NCBI RefSeq assembly: GCF_004000805.1
Contig: NZ_BILY01000006.1
Location: 1 to 64,000, forward strand
Source of the DNA: Paenibacillus glycanilyticus NBRC 16618
GTDB taxonomy: Bacteria > Bacillota > Bacilli > Paenibacillales > Paenibacillaceae
Length of the DNA stretch: 64,000 bases
Direction: 5' to 3'
Shown here: positions 42,565 to 51,289 of the stretch, piece by piece
How the letters are laid out: the number at the start of each line of letters is the position of its first letter
Position numbering within the stretch: the stretch's first letter is position 1
Program-made: the position numbers and the translations under genes
Notes under the pieces: generated by a model
Seen by the model: the letters and a program-made list of their open reading frames with translations, nothing else
Database searches by the model: none
What the model was told of the DNA's origin: nothing

Positions 42565-43131
42565 ATGCTAAAGAGAAAGTATGGAGACCGCGCAGACTGG
42601 CAGCGTGTCATGGCTAAAGAATATGCTCAAACATTCATTGAATCGGAAGAATTCACCGGCTTTGTAACTCTCCTGCACATAACGAAAGTAGCAGATTCAC
42701 TGTTTGTTCAATATGGGGATCAAAGGCTTTGCATTGCTGACAACGGGTATCTGTGGCTTCAGCACTTTCCAATCGGCTGTAATTATTCGGTAACCACCAC
42801 GTTCAATTCCGCAGGTCAAATCGTACAATGGTATATCGATATCTGTTCCTGGATCGGAATAGGGGAAAATAATGTGCCGTGGATGGAAGATTTATATCTG
42901 GATTTAATTTTGCTCCCCTCTGGTGAATTGATTCGGAAAGATACGGATGAGCTGGAGGACGCATTAACAAGCGGAATTATAGATAAAAGTTTGTATGAAT
43001 TGGCTTGGGAAGAGGCAGATAAAATGAGTAAATTAATCGAATGTGATGAGTTTGATTTGGTAAAGCTTTCGGTTAAACATAAAGAAATATTATGGCAAAA
43101 ACTTCAGGCCAATGGTGAGAGAATTGAATAG
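42565..43131 (+). CDS. DUF402-domain protein
   Basis: The 188-residue protein contains a DUF402 domain: LCIADNGYLWLQHFPIG, then FNSAGQIVQWYIDICSW, and acidic residues in WMEDLYLDLILLPSGE and KDTDELEDAL that bind metal in characterised relatives with nucleoside-diphosphate phosphatase activity. A helical C terminus follows. The codon use looks more AT-rich than that of the flanking sugar-import genes. The function here is not certain. Confidence 0.78.
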   Translation: MLKRKYGDRADWQRVMAKEYAQTFIESEEFTGFVTLLHITKVADSLFVQYGDQRLCIADNGYLWLQHFPIGCNYSVTTTFNSAGQIVQWYIDICSWIGIGENNVPWMEDLYLDLILLPSGELIRKDTDELEDALTSGIIDKSLYELAWEEADKMSKLIECDEFDLVKLSVKHKEILWQKLQANGERIE

Positions 43132-43168
43132 GGACGGGGGTTGTGACCGCTCCGGAGGAGAGTAGCCT

Positions 43169-43734
43169 ATGTTTAAAGCAACAATAAATAACGAAACTTA
43201 CCTTTCTCTTTTAGAAACCAGGCATGCAAAGGAACTTTTTCAACTGATTGATAGCAGTCGGGAAAGTATTCGGGAATGGCTGGAATTTCCGGACTTAACC
43301 CATCAAGTGGAGGATACGGATGCTTTTATTCGCAGATCATTAAAAAGATTTTCAGAAAACGACGGTTATTGGGCCGGGATCTGGTATCGCAATAAACTTG
43401 CAGGTTCAATAGGTTTTTTATATATGGATTGGAAAAATAAAAAACGGAAATCGGTTATTGGTTAGGAAAAGAGTATGAGGGGCTAGGCTTAGCGACAAGC
43501 TCATGCAAATTATTAATTAATCATGCTTTCGAAGAATTGGGACTTCATAAAGTGCAAATTGGAGTTGCAGCAAACAACCTAAAGAGCAGAGCGATTCCAG
43601 AAAGGTTGAAGTTTACAAATGAAGGAGTCATTCGTCACTACGAGTTGCTGCATGGTGCGTATTTGGATAGAGTGGTATATGGACTGCTAAAAGAAGAATG
43701 GGAACCCGAAAATGAATCGCAGGCTTTCATATAA
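43169..43734 (+). pseudogene. GNAT (RimJ/RimL-type) acetyltransferase, frameshifted
   Basis: The first part (43169-43465) encodes an N-terminal GNAT half ending ...GSIGFLYMDWKNKKRKSVIG and then stops. One base out of frame, the sequence continues as TEIGYWLGKEYEGLGLATSS, the acetyl-CoA-binding motif, and runs to 43734 with LGLHKVQIGVAANNLKSRAI. Adding one A to the A6 tract at 43439-43444 restores one ORF of about 188 codons, the usual RimJ/RimL length. This is either a real loss of function, a sequencing error in the homopolymer, or slippage. Without the shift the first half lacks the cofactor site. Confidence 0.85.
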
Positions 43735-43735
43735 A

Positions 43736-43777
43736 ATGAAAAGGCACCTATCGTTAATCGACGAAAGGAGCCTTTTT
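43736..43777 (+). terminator. terminator after the GNAT gene
   Basis: AAAAGGCACCT pairs with AGGAGCCTTTTT with one internal mismatch. The inner part carries TCG/CGA. Confidence 0.75.
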
Positions 43778-43871
43778 CCGTTACCGCGTACCTAAGACTT
43801 TGGGAATAAAAACCAATAAAAGTGGAATTTTTCCCAATAATGGATTCCTTACGCCTGTAAGAAATTGGTCA

Positions 43872-43893
43872 TATAATTGTGAATGCGGTTACA
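43872..43893 (+). promoter_or_regulatory. TATAAT followed by a cre-like site
   Basis: A consensus -10 TATAAT (43872-43877) is followed two bases later by TGAATGCGGTTACA (43880-43893), one mismatch from the CcpA consensus. It lies about 45 bp before the binding-protein gene. The -35 region is weak. Confidence 0.5.
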
Positions 43894-43938
43894 AAACAAC
43901 GCGCAAAAAACAAAGGATCATTAAAAGGGAGGCAAAGT

Positions 43939-45357
43939 ATGAAACGAATGAAACGTGCTTTAATGGGGATCTCCACACTGCTTGTGATGACAACGGCTCT
44001 CGCGGCATGCGGCGGAAACTCAAATTCAAACTCGAATTCGAACTCAAACTCAACTAGCCCAAGCCCGACAGCATCTGAGACAGCATCAACGGAACCGGCA
44101 AAAAGCGACGGAAAGAAAGTTACGATCAACCTCTGGAGCTTCACGGACGAAATTCCGAACATGACCAAAAAATACATCGAAACGCATCCGGACGCAAACG
44201 TAGAGTTCAAAACAACGGTAATCGCAACAACCGACGGCGCTTATCAGCCTGCGCTTGATCAGGCTCTGGCCGGTGGCGGCAAGGACGCTCCGGACATCTA
44301 CGCTGCGGAAGCGGCGTTTGTACTGAAATATACGCAAGGTGACGCTTCCACTTATGCCGCTAATTATGCGGACCTGGGGTTGACCGACCAAATGGTTAAA
44401 GACGCGGAGATCGCCCAATACTCCGTTGATATCGGCTCGAAAGACGGCCAGTTGAAAGGTCTTGCTTACCAAGCAACCGGCGGCGGCTTTATCTATCGTC
44501 GTTCGATTGCCAAGGACGTATTCGGAACGGATGATCCGGCAGCCATCAAGAACGAAGTGGGCCCAGGCTGGGACAAGTACTTCGCGGCAGCCGATAAGCT
44601 GAAAGCAAAAGGCTACGCAATTGTATCTGGCGACGGCGACATCTGGCATCCAATCGAGAACAGCTCCGACAAAGGCTGGGTTGTGGACGGCAAGCTGCAT
44701 ATCGACCCTAAACGCGAGCAATTCCTTGATTTCTCCAAAAAGCTGACAGACAACGGATACAGCAACGGAACGCAGGACTGGCAGGAAGCTTGGTACGCGG
44801 ATATGTCCGGCGCAGGCGCTAAACCGGTATTTGGTTTCTTTGGTCCTGCATGGCTTATTAACTACGTTATGAAGGATCAAGTTAAAGATACGAATGGCGA
44901 CTGGGCAGTTACCGAACCGCCAACAGGCTTCTTCTGGGGTGGCACATGGCTGCTTGCCAACAAAGACGTAACGAAGGACGACGCGAAGAAGAAAGCGGTA
45001 GCGGACTTCATCAATTGGGTTACGCTTGATACTTCCGAGACGGGCCTCCAATACTATTGGGCAAACGGCACGATGAAGGAAGGCGAGCAAGGCACGAAGG
45101 ACAGCGTAGCTTCCTCCGTCGTGATGTCGAAGTCGAACGGCGAAGTGGCGTTGCTTGGCGGACAAAACATGTTTGACGCTTTTGTTCCGGCTAACGCAAA
45201 CGCAACGGGCAAAAACCTGACGCAATACGACGAATCGATCAACCTGATCTGGCGTGACCAAGTCCGTGCTTACGCTTCCGGCAGCAAGAGCCGCGAGGCT
45301 GCACTGAAGGACTTCAAGCAAACGGTTAAAGACCAACTTGGTCTCGAAAGCGAATAA
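43939..45357 (+). CDS. sugar-binding lipoprotein (MsmE/UgpB type)
   Basis: The 472-residue protein has a lipoprotein signal (LLVMTTALAAC), a Ser/Asn linker with NS repeated six times, then a binding-protein fold of the extracellular solute-binding family 1. Readable pieces are VTINLWSFTDEIPNMTKKYIE and KDAPDIYAAEAAFV. It should deliver a sugar to the two permeases that follow. The ATG at 43939 follows GGGAGG by six bases; the in-frame GTG at 43879 lies within the promoter region. A hairpin follows the stop, before the permease genes. Confidence 0.92.
   Translation: MKRMKRALMGISTLLVMTTALAACGGNSNSNSNSNSNSTSPSPTASETASTEPAKSDGKKVTINLWSFTDEIPNMTKKYIETHPDANVEFKTTVIATTDGAYQPALDQALAGGGKDAPDIYAAEAAFVLKYTQGDASTYAANYADLGLTDQMVKDAEIAQYSVDIGSKDGQLKGLAYQATGGGFIYRRSIAKDVFGTDDPAAIKNEVGPGWDKYFAAADKLKAKGYAIVSGDGDIWHPIENSSDKGWVVDGKLHIDPKREQFLDFSKKLTDNGYSNGTQDWQEAWYADMSGAGAKPVFGFFGPAWLINYVMKDQVKDTNGDWAVTEPPTGFFWGGTWLLANKDVTKDDAKKKAVADFINWVTLDTSETGLQYYWANGTMKEGEQGTKDSVASSVVMSKSNGEVALLGGQNMFDAFVPANANATGKNLTQYDESINLIWRDQVRAYASGSKSREAALKDFKQTVKDQLGLESE
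44017..44052 (+). repeat. six AAYTCR hexamers encoding the NS linker
   Basis: Six tandem hexamers of the form AAYTCR encode Asn-Ser six times in the flexible linker between lipid anchor and binding domain. Changes in copy number would keep the frame and only alter linker length. Confidence 0.85.
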
Positions 45358-45367
45358 TAGGCGCCAA

Positions 45368-45394
45368 GGGGCGGGAGCATGATCCCGCCCCTTT
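45368..45394 (+). terminator. intra-operon hairpin between binding protein and permeases
   Basis: GGGGCGGGA (45368-45376) pairs with TCCCGCCCC (45383-45391), followed by TTTATA. The short T-run suggests partial termination or mRNA protection, which would give more binding protein than permease. Confidence 0.7.
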
Positions 45395-45417
45395 ATATCA
45401 ATTGATGGGGTGAGAGC

Positions 45418-46392
45418 ATGCGCCGCAAGGGAGTCAATTACTCGAAATACGGCTATATTTTCAGTATACCTTTTATAATAGCGTTCCTTATTTTCTCTTT
45501 GTATCCAACGTTGTACACGGCTTTTATCGGCTTTACGGATATGAAAGGGGTTATTCCGAAGCAGGTTCATATTCTGGATAATCCGTTTGGGAATTTTAAA
45601 GATCTGATCCTAAACAACGTTTCGTTCAAGCAGTCTCTAGTGAATACCTTTGTCCTCTGGATCGCAAACTTTATTCCGCAGATCGGACTTGCGCTTTTGC
45701 TGACGGCCTGGTTCACCAACAAACGCCTGAATATTAAAGGGCAAGGCGCCTTTAAGGTTCTGCTCTACATGCCGAATATTATCACGGCGAGTACAATCGC
45801 CGTGCTTTTCAGCACCTTGTTCGCTTATCCGATGGGACCGGTGAACAGCTTGTTCCATGCCCTGGGGTGGAGCGATGCTCCGATTCAATTCCTGCAGGAT
45901 AAGAATACCGCAAGGGGCATTGTTTCTTTCATTCAGTTCTGGATGTGGTACGGCAATACGATGATTATTCTGATTGCGGGCGTAATGGGGATTAACCCGG
46001 CACTTTTTGAGGCGGCAGCCATTGACGGTGCGAGCGGGACTCAAACCTTCTTCCGGGTTACGCTGCCAAGCCTGCGGACAATTCTGCTGTACTCGCTTGT
46101 TACGTCCATGATCGGCGGTTTGCAGATGTTCGATATTCCGCAGCTGTTCATCACTCCTGCGGGCGGTCCGGACAACGCCACGCTGACGACATCGGTGTTC
46201 ATCTACGGGCAAGCTTTCAAGGGAGCTTATATGTATAACAAAGCCGCAGCGGCAAGCATGATTATGTTCCTCATTGCGGCCGTATTGTCCGCGCTCCTGT
46301 TCTATCTGATGCGCGACCGCGGCGAGGCAAAGCTGAGAAAACAATTGAAGCTGCAACAGAAAGCTGCAAAAGCAGCGGCAAAGGGGGTATAA
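45418..46392 (+). CDS. sugar ABC transporter permease (MsmF/MalF type)
   Basis: The 324-residue permease has six helices starting with YIFSIPFIIAFLIFSLYPTLY and the EAA loop FEAAAIDGASGTQTFFRVTLPSL. The basic C terminus (KLRKQLKLQQKAAKAAAKG) is cytoplasmic. It forms the channel with the product of the next gene, four bases downstream. No ATPase gene is in the operon. Confidence 0.93.
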   Translation: MRRKGVNYSKYGYIFSIPFIIAFLIFSLYPTLYTAFIGFTDMKGVIPKQVHILDNPFGNFKDLILNNVSFKQSLVNTFVLWIANFIPQIGLALLLTAWFTNKRLNIKGQGAFKVLLYMPNIITASTIAVLFSTLFAYPMGPVNSLFHALGWSDAPIQFLQDKNTARGIVSFIQFWMWYGNTMIILIAGVMGINPALFEAAAIDGASGTQTFFRVTLPSLRTILLYSLVTSMIGGLQMFDIPQLFITPAGGPDNATLTTSVFIYGQAFKGAYMYNKAAAASMIMFLIAAVLSALLFYLMRDRGEAKLRKQLKLQQKAAKAAAKGV

Positions 46393-46395
46393 CCG

Positions 46396-47250
46396 ATGGC
46401 GAAAATAGAGAGAACAGCAACGGTCTCCCGGGGCATTAACAAGACCATTATCTATGTTGTCTGCATTGGCCTTGCGCTGCTTAGCATCCTTCCATTCTGG
46501 GTAATGTTCGTGAATGCAACGCGTTCTACGGCGGAAATTCAAAGCGGTCTGTCGCTGATTCCTTCCACGCATCTCAAGACCAACTGGGACGTGTTGACCA
46601 GCAAAAGCTTTGATCCGTTAAAAGGGTTCCTGAACTCGTTCATTATTTCGGCTACATCTACCGTCTGCGCCGTTTATTTCTCTTCTTTGACGGCCTATGG
46701 GCTTGTCGTGTACAACTGGAAATGGCGTCAAACGTTTTTCACGTTTATATTGTGCGTCATGATGATTCCGGCGCAGGCAAGCGCGATTGGCTTCTATCAA
46801 TTCATGTATCAGCTGCATTGGACAAATAGCTTCCTGCCGCTCATTCTGCCTGCGATCGCTGCGCCGGCTATCGTGTTCTTCATGCGCCAGTACCTGCTAG
46901 CGACCCTATCGCTTGAGATCGTGGAAGCGGCTCGTATTGACGGCTCCGGCGAGTTCGCAACCTTCAACAAAATCATTATTCCGATTATGATGCCGGCGGT
47001 TGCGACGCAAGCCATCTTCGCATTTGTGGCAAGCTGGAACAACCTGTTTATGCCGCTCATTCTGCTTACGGACAAATCAAAGTATACGCTGCCGGTAATG
47101 GTGAGCCTGCTTCGGGGCGATATTTACAAAACGGAGTTTGGCTCGATCTATATGGGCCTTGCGCTAACAGCCTTGCCGTTATTCGTCATTTACTTCTTGT
47201 TATCCCGCTATATTATCGCGGGCGTAGCGCTTGGCGGGGTTAAGGAATAG
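46396..47250 (+). CDS. sugar ABC transporter permease (MsmG/MalG type)
   Basis: The 284-residue permease has six helices and the EAA loop VEAARIDGSGEFATFNKIIIPIM. The end RYIIAGVALGGVKE is typical of MalG-type permeases. AAAGGGGG lies just before the start. It completes the importer encoded from 43.9 kb and is followed by a terminator. Confidence 0.93.
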   Translation: MAKIERTATVSRGINKTIIYVVCIGLALLSILPFWVMFVNATRSTAEIQSGLSLIPSTHLKTNWDVLTSKSFDPLKGFLNSFIISATSTVCAVYFSSLTAYGLVVYNWKWRQTFFTFILCVMMIPAQASAIGFYQFMYQLHWTNSFLPLILPAIAAPAIVFFMRQYLLATLSLEIVEAARIDGSGEFATFNKIIIPIMMPAVATQAIFAFVASWNNLFMPLILLTDKSKYTLPVMVSLLRGDIYKTEFGSIYMGLALTALPLFVIYFLLSRYIIAGVALGGVKE

Positions 47251-47269
47251 CATTGTTGCTTGGTTGAAA

Positions 47270-47296
47270 GAGGCTGCCACATTTGGCAGCCTTTTT
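47270..47296 (+). terminator. terminator of the MsmEFG-type operon
   Basis: AGGCTGCCA (47271-47279) pairs with TGGCAGCCT (47284-47292) around a 4-base loop, followed by TTTTT. Confidence 0.93.
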
Positions 47297-47300
47297 GTTG

Positions 47301-47622
47301 TTAACGATGCGCGGCATCGTTAAGCGGATCCAGTAGAGGGAAAAAGGGAGTCATAACGATGTGCCACATCGTTAAGGAACCTGAAAAGTCGCCGAAACCA
47401 GCGGAATCCGCTGATCCGGCGCGTCTTAACGATGCGCGGCATCGTTAAGCGGAACCAGTAGAGAGAAAATGGGAGTCTTAACGATGTGCCACATCGTTAA
47501 GGAACCTGAAAAGTCGTCTAAACCAGCAGAATTCGCTGATTCGGCGTGGCTTAACGATGCGCGGCATCGTTAAGCAGATCCAGTAGAGGTAAAATGGGAG
47601 TCTTAACGATGTGCCGCATCGT
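47301..47622. repeat. 125-bp palindromic tandem array (about 2.6 copies)
   Basis: Copies start at 47301, 47426 and 47551, exactly 125 bp apart. Each begins with the stem TTAACGATG/CATCGTTAA around CGCGG and carries a second stem, TAACGATG/CATCGTTA, around TGCCA or TGCCG. Between them lie short shared pieces such as GGAACCTGAAAAGTCG and a CAGCGGA/TCCGCTG palindrome. No gene is present in 47301-47653. The array fills the gap between convergent genes, like REP or BOX elements. Confidence 0.92.
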
Positions 47623-47653
47623 TAAGACGAACGTGCAACTGTGGACGCAATCC

Positions 47654-49246
47654 CTAGCAATCCTGCTTATATTCATTAGGCGTTACGCCAACCTCCTGCT
47701 TAAAGACCTTCGCGAAGTAGGAATAGTTGGCATAGCCGACCTTCTTCGCCACGGCGAAGACCGACAGATTGGTCGTGCGGAGCAGCTGCTTGGCGGCATC
47801 AATTCGGGCGCTGATCACATAAGTACCCAGGGAAACGCCGGTCTCCTTCTTGAACAGTCTGGCCAGATAATCGGGATGGAGGTAGACGATTTCCGCCAGG
47901 CTGATGCGGGTCAAATCCTCTCCATAATGGGCATGGATGTATTGCTTGATTTCTTCGGCAACGGATTTAGGCTGCTCCGCGAAATCGCGGTATTCCATGG
48001 CCGTGTGAACGAGATACTTCAAATAAGCCTCCAGATCCTCGATGGAATGGAGGGAATGGGCGAGAAGACGTTCATTGGTTTTCCCCGTGTATAGTTGATG
48101 TGCCTGAATACCCTTCGACTTCAGGAGAGCGTAAACGAGCTGCATCATATCCAGCCGGAACAAGCTGAGGACGGAGGTAGAGAAATGATCCCGATGCACG
48201 GACTCGTTTAAATACCGGGTTGTCTCCCGTAGGAATTCCTCCGGCATGTTCCGCTCCAGCAGCTCTTCCAGCTTGGTCAGATCCGGCGGCTGATACGATT
48301 CGTCGGCTTGACGAAGACCATGCTCCACGAAAAAAATATGATTGCGCCGTTTGGCGATATCCTGATTGCGCTCCAGCAGCTGGCGGATGACCGGGCTAAT
48401 GCCCTCAAGCCGACCGGACATGGCAACGATGCAGCAGGCATCACATTTCAGCGAGCGGTTCGCCTGCTGGATAAAGGCGGCGCAAAGCCCATCAAGCGTC
48501 TGGGCATCGGGGGCTTCCTTCCATTTGAGCACGGCAATCCAGTTATTCAAGCTGTATTCCAGAACCGTCTCCACCGTAAATTGCGGATGCTGGAATAGCT
48601 CGTATAGGACGTTAAGCAACGCGAAGTCGAACAGATTTTTTTCCTCAACGCCCATGCTGCCGTCATAGGGAAACAGATTAAGCAGTACGGGCTGAATGAG
48701 ATCATTGCGGTCGTAAGAAAGATGCTGCTCCTCAACGGCAACCAAGATATCCGCAGCCTTAAGCGCGCAGGAGACGCTGCCGCTGATCAGCTTGTGCCAG
48801 AAATGCTCAAGCATTTTCGCTTGATTGCGCTGCCAGTAATAGCCCTCCTGAATGGCTTTTTCCTGCTGCTGCTGTTCCGTCGCCCGCTCAACGGCTTTGC
48901 GGATAATAAGCATCAGCTTATCGAATTGGATCGGCTTCAGGAAATATTCGAAGCTGCGCAGCTCGATCGCTTTTTGCGCGTAATTGAAGTCCGCGTAGTT
49001 GGTCAGGAAAATCGCCTGCACGTTGTAGTTCTCCTCGCGAATCCACGCCAAGAGCTCCAAGCCGCTTCCCTGCGGCATTTCGATATCCGATATAAGAATT
49101 TGAACCTTGTGCTTCATCAGAATATCCCGAGCCTGAGCGACGTTATGGGCCGTATAGACGCCCTCGATGCCAAGCGAAGCCCAGTCGATCTTCTTCTCCA
49201 GCGCGGTTACGACAAAGTAATCGTCATCAACAAGCAGTACATTCAT
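47654..49246 (-). CDS. YesN-type response regulator with AraC output domain
   Basis: The 530-residue protein has a receiver domain (VLLVDDDYFVVTAL; phospho-Asp in ILISDIEMPQGSG; FEYFLKPIQFD) and a C-terminal AraC domain (ISLAEIVYLHPDYLARLFKKETG and VAKKVGYANYSYFAKVFKQEVG). It is downstream of its kinase by three bases. It likely activates the divergent importer operon that starts at 51290. Confidence 0.92.
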   Translation of the reverse strand: MNVLLVDDDYFVVTALEKKIDWASLGIEGVYTAHNVAQARDILMKHKVQILISDIEMPQGSGLELLAWIREENYNVQAIFLTNYADFNYAQKAIELRSFEYFLKPIQFDKLMLIIRKAVERATEQQQQEKAIQEGYYWQRNQAKMLEHFWHKLISGSVSCALKAADILVAVEEQHLSYDRNDLIQPVLLNLFPYDGSMGVEEKNLFDFALLNVLYELFQHPQFTVETVLEYSLNNWIAVLKWKEAPDAQTLDGLCAAFIQQANRSLKCDACCIVAMSGRLEGISPVIRQLLERNQDIAKRRNHIFFVEHGLRQADESYQPPDLTKLEELLERNMPEEFLRETTRYLNESVHRDHFSTSVLSLFRLDMMQLVYALLKSKGIQAHQLYTGKTNERLLAHSLHSIEDLEAYLKYLVHTAMEYRDFAEQPKSVAEEIKQYIHAHYGEDLTRISLAEIVYLHPDYLARLFKKETGVSLGTYVISARIDAAKQLLRTTNLSVFAVAKKVGYANYSYFAKVFKQEVGVTPNEYKQDC

Positions 49247-49249
49247 GGG

Positions 49250-50995
49250 CTACACTCCTGTCTCGTTCGAAATGGCCGGAAGCTCCGGAAGATATAGGGT
49301 CACGGAGGCGCCGCCGTCAGGCGGATTTCCGAAGCGGATCTGCGCAAGCTCACCATACAGGTACTTCAATCGCTGAACGGTATTCATAATACCGATTTGC
49401 GTGCCAAGCGTCTGATCAAGCGGCTCTCCCTGCTGCAGCTTTTCCAAGACCTCCGGCGGAAAACCGGGCCCCGTATCCGTAATCCGGATGACCGTCATCC
49501 TTTGCTCCTCCATCATCCGCCTCTCAACGGTCAGAGTAATGAGCACCTCATGATCCCGCGACACCGCGTATTTAATCGCATTCTCGATAAAGGTCTGCAG
49601 CACGAGAGGAGGGATCGGGACATCCCGCGTTGACTCCTCTTGCTCAATCCGGTACAGGAACGAGCTTCGGTAGCGATTCCTTTGAATTTCGAGATAAACC
49701 CGGACATGCTCGATTTCATCCTCCAAGCGGACAAAGTCCTGGCCGTTCTGGAAAATGTACCGGAAATACACGGAAGTGGATAAAGCCATCTGCTGGATTT
49801 CTTCGGTCATATCCATCTGCGCCATGCTATGAATCGTCGTCAGGCAGTTCAGGAAAAAATGCGGCTTGATCTGCAGCTTCATATAATCCAGCTGGATGCG
49901 CTGCTTCTCCAGCTCGCGTTCGTAAATATCGATCTTGTAGGTTTTAATCTGGTTGACGAGCTGGGCAAATTGACTGTTAGCCTTCTCCAGTTCCACGATC
50001 TTGCTGCCCGTACTGTCGAGCGGCTCCCCGTCCTCCGTCCAGAAGGCGAGGTTATAAGAGAAGCTCTTGATGGGCTGAAGCACCTTGTTCTTGAAATACA
50101 GCATGATGAAGCTCAGACTGCAGGCGACAATAACGGCCAGCAGCACGATTAACAGCTGAACGATCATGATTTTCTCGAACGCGCCGAATTGAATGACCAG
50201 CTTCACGTAGAACGATGCGTTATCGAACTCGCCGTTAACCGTCGTTCGGGTCTGGAGCGTGTTCATGATGGAGGAGCTTTCCTGCTCCCGTTCGATGTTC
50301 AGCAGCTTGCCTTTGTTCGAGATGGGACTGGTTACAAGGCTGCCGTCCTCGGCACGCAGGGAGGCATATCCATTCTCGCCCAAATTAATCTGGCGGAGCG
50401 GCCGGATCAGATCATCCGCGGCGATCAGGCAGACCATATAGCTGTCGTGATAAGGCACGATATTAACGATGTAAAATGTCCCGGCGAGCTGAATGGTCGA
50501 CCAACGGGAATAGAACTTCTCATAGATGACCTTGTCTTTGATGAAGATATTAATCTGGTGCTGCAATTGCTGGTATTCCTTATACGTCGCCTTCATAGGC
50601 GCAATGTTGAGCATGACGTTTTTATTCTTGAAAAAAATAAAGAAGTTGTAGCTCTTGTCATAGCTGGTCTGAAGCTCGACGAACCGCCTGTACAACGCGT
50701 CGTTTGCTTTGATGAATTCCGTTTCGTTCGTGTCGTGGGTATCCATCATTTTGACGTTCTCGTCGTTCGCCAGCGTCCAGCCCATGAAGTGATTAATGTA
50801 GGAAAAGTCGCTGTTAATCCGGTTGATGTACAAATAAGCGGTATCCCTCAAATCCCTTGCGGACTGCTGCTTAACGATCGTGATCGACGCAAAGCTGATG
50901 ATAAAATCCAGAATCAGCGCGGTAAACGAAATGACGAGAATGATTTTGACGTAATGCTGAATCGGATACAGCTTGTTCTCCGACGGTTTGGCCAT
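49250..50995 (-). CDS. YesM-type sensor histidine kinase
   Basis: The 581-residue kinase has an N-terminal helix (IILVISFTALILDFIISFASITIV), an extracellular sensor of about 230 residues and a second helix (IVQLLIVLLAVIVACSLSFIMLYF). The phospho-acceptor His lies in KPHFFLNCLTTIHSMAQ, and VLQTFIENAIKYAV and DTGPGFP form the ATP site. The HFFLN form varies slightly from the usual HFLYN. It is divergent from the permease gene at 51290; a palindrome covers its -35 box. Confidence 0.92.
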   Translation of the reverse strand: MAKPSENKLYPIQHYVKIILVISFTALILDFIISFASITIVKQQSARDLRDTAYLYINRINSDFSYINHFMGWTLANDENVKMMDTHDTNETEFIKANDALYRRFVELQTSYDKSYNFFIFFKNKNVMLNIAPMKATYKEYQQLQHQINIFIKDKVIYEKFYSRWSTIQLAGTFYIVNIVPYHDSYMVCLIAADDLIRPLRQINLGENGYASLRAEDGSLVTSPISNKGKLLNIEREQESSSIMNTLQTRTTVNGEFDNASFYVKLVIQFGAFEKIMIVQLLIVLLAVIVACSLSFIMLYFKNKVLQPIKSFSYNLAFWTEDGEPLDSTGSKIVELEKANSQFAQLVNQIKTYKIDIYERELEKQRIQLDYMKLQIKPHFFLNCLTTIHSMAQMDMTEEIQQMALSTSVYFRYIFQNGQDFVRLEDEIEHVRVYLEIQRNRYRSSFLYRIEQEESTRDVPIPPLVLQTFIENAIKYAVSRDHEVLITLTVERRMMEEQRMTVIRITDTGPGFPPEVLEKLQQGEPLDQTLGTQIGIMNTVQRLKYLYGELAQIRFGNPPDGGASVTLYLPELPAISNETGV

Positions 50996-51051
50996 GTGCC
51001 CCGCAACTCCCCGCTATCAACCTCTATTAAAGCAAAATCACGTGTCAGATA

Positions 51052-51089
51052 ATTATAGCCTTGGCTTTCGAAATTGCAACCGGTTGCAA
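51052..51089 (-). promoter_or_regulatory. kinase promoter with a 16-bp palindromic operator
   Basis: On the minus strand TTGCAA (51079-51074) and TATAAT (51057-51052) are 16 bp apart. The -35 box is one half of the perfect palindrome TTGCAACCGGTTGCAA (51074-51089). The central CG and symmetric A/T flanks resemble LacI/CcpA-family operators, with two deviations from the cre consensus. In the remaining gap a TATACT at 51249 may be the -10 box of the divergent operon. Confidence 0.6.
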
Positions 51090-51289
51090 CCCCTTAAGAG
51101 AGCGAATGTCCGATTAGTGACAGCAAAAAGTCTGGATTGTAGGTTTGCCCAAGCGCCAGCCCTCCGTTAAGGCTGCAATCCGGTTTTCCAGCTTCCGAAT
51201 GTCCGGAATTTGCATCCATGAAGTCCAAATCCCGTTATCGCCAGCACGTATACTGAAGTCAATCACACAGCAAAGGGAGGTACACATTC

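Noticed and set aside
44086-45570. 494-codon antisense ORF in the MsmE-type gene
   Set aside because: It spans two sense genes and their intergenic hairpin and has no motif.
47301-47622. CRISPR array
   Set aside because: The repeats are 125 bp with no short variable spacers and no cas genes nearby; palindromic tandem repeat is the better reading.
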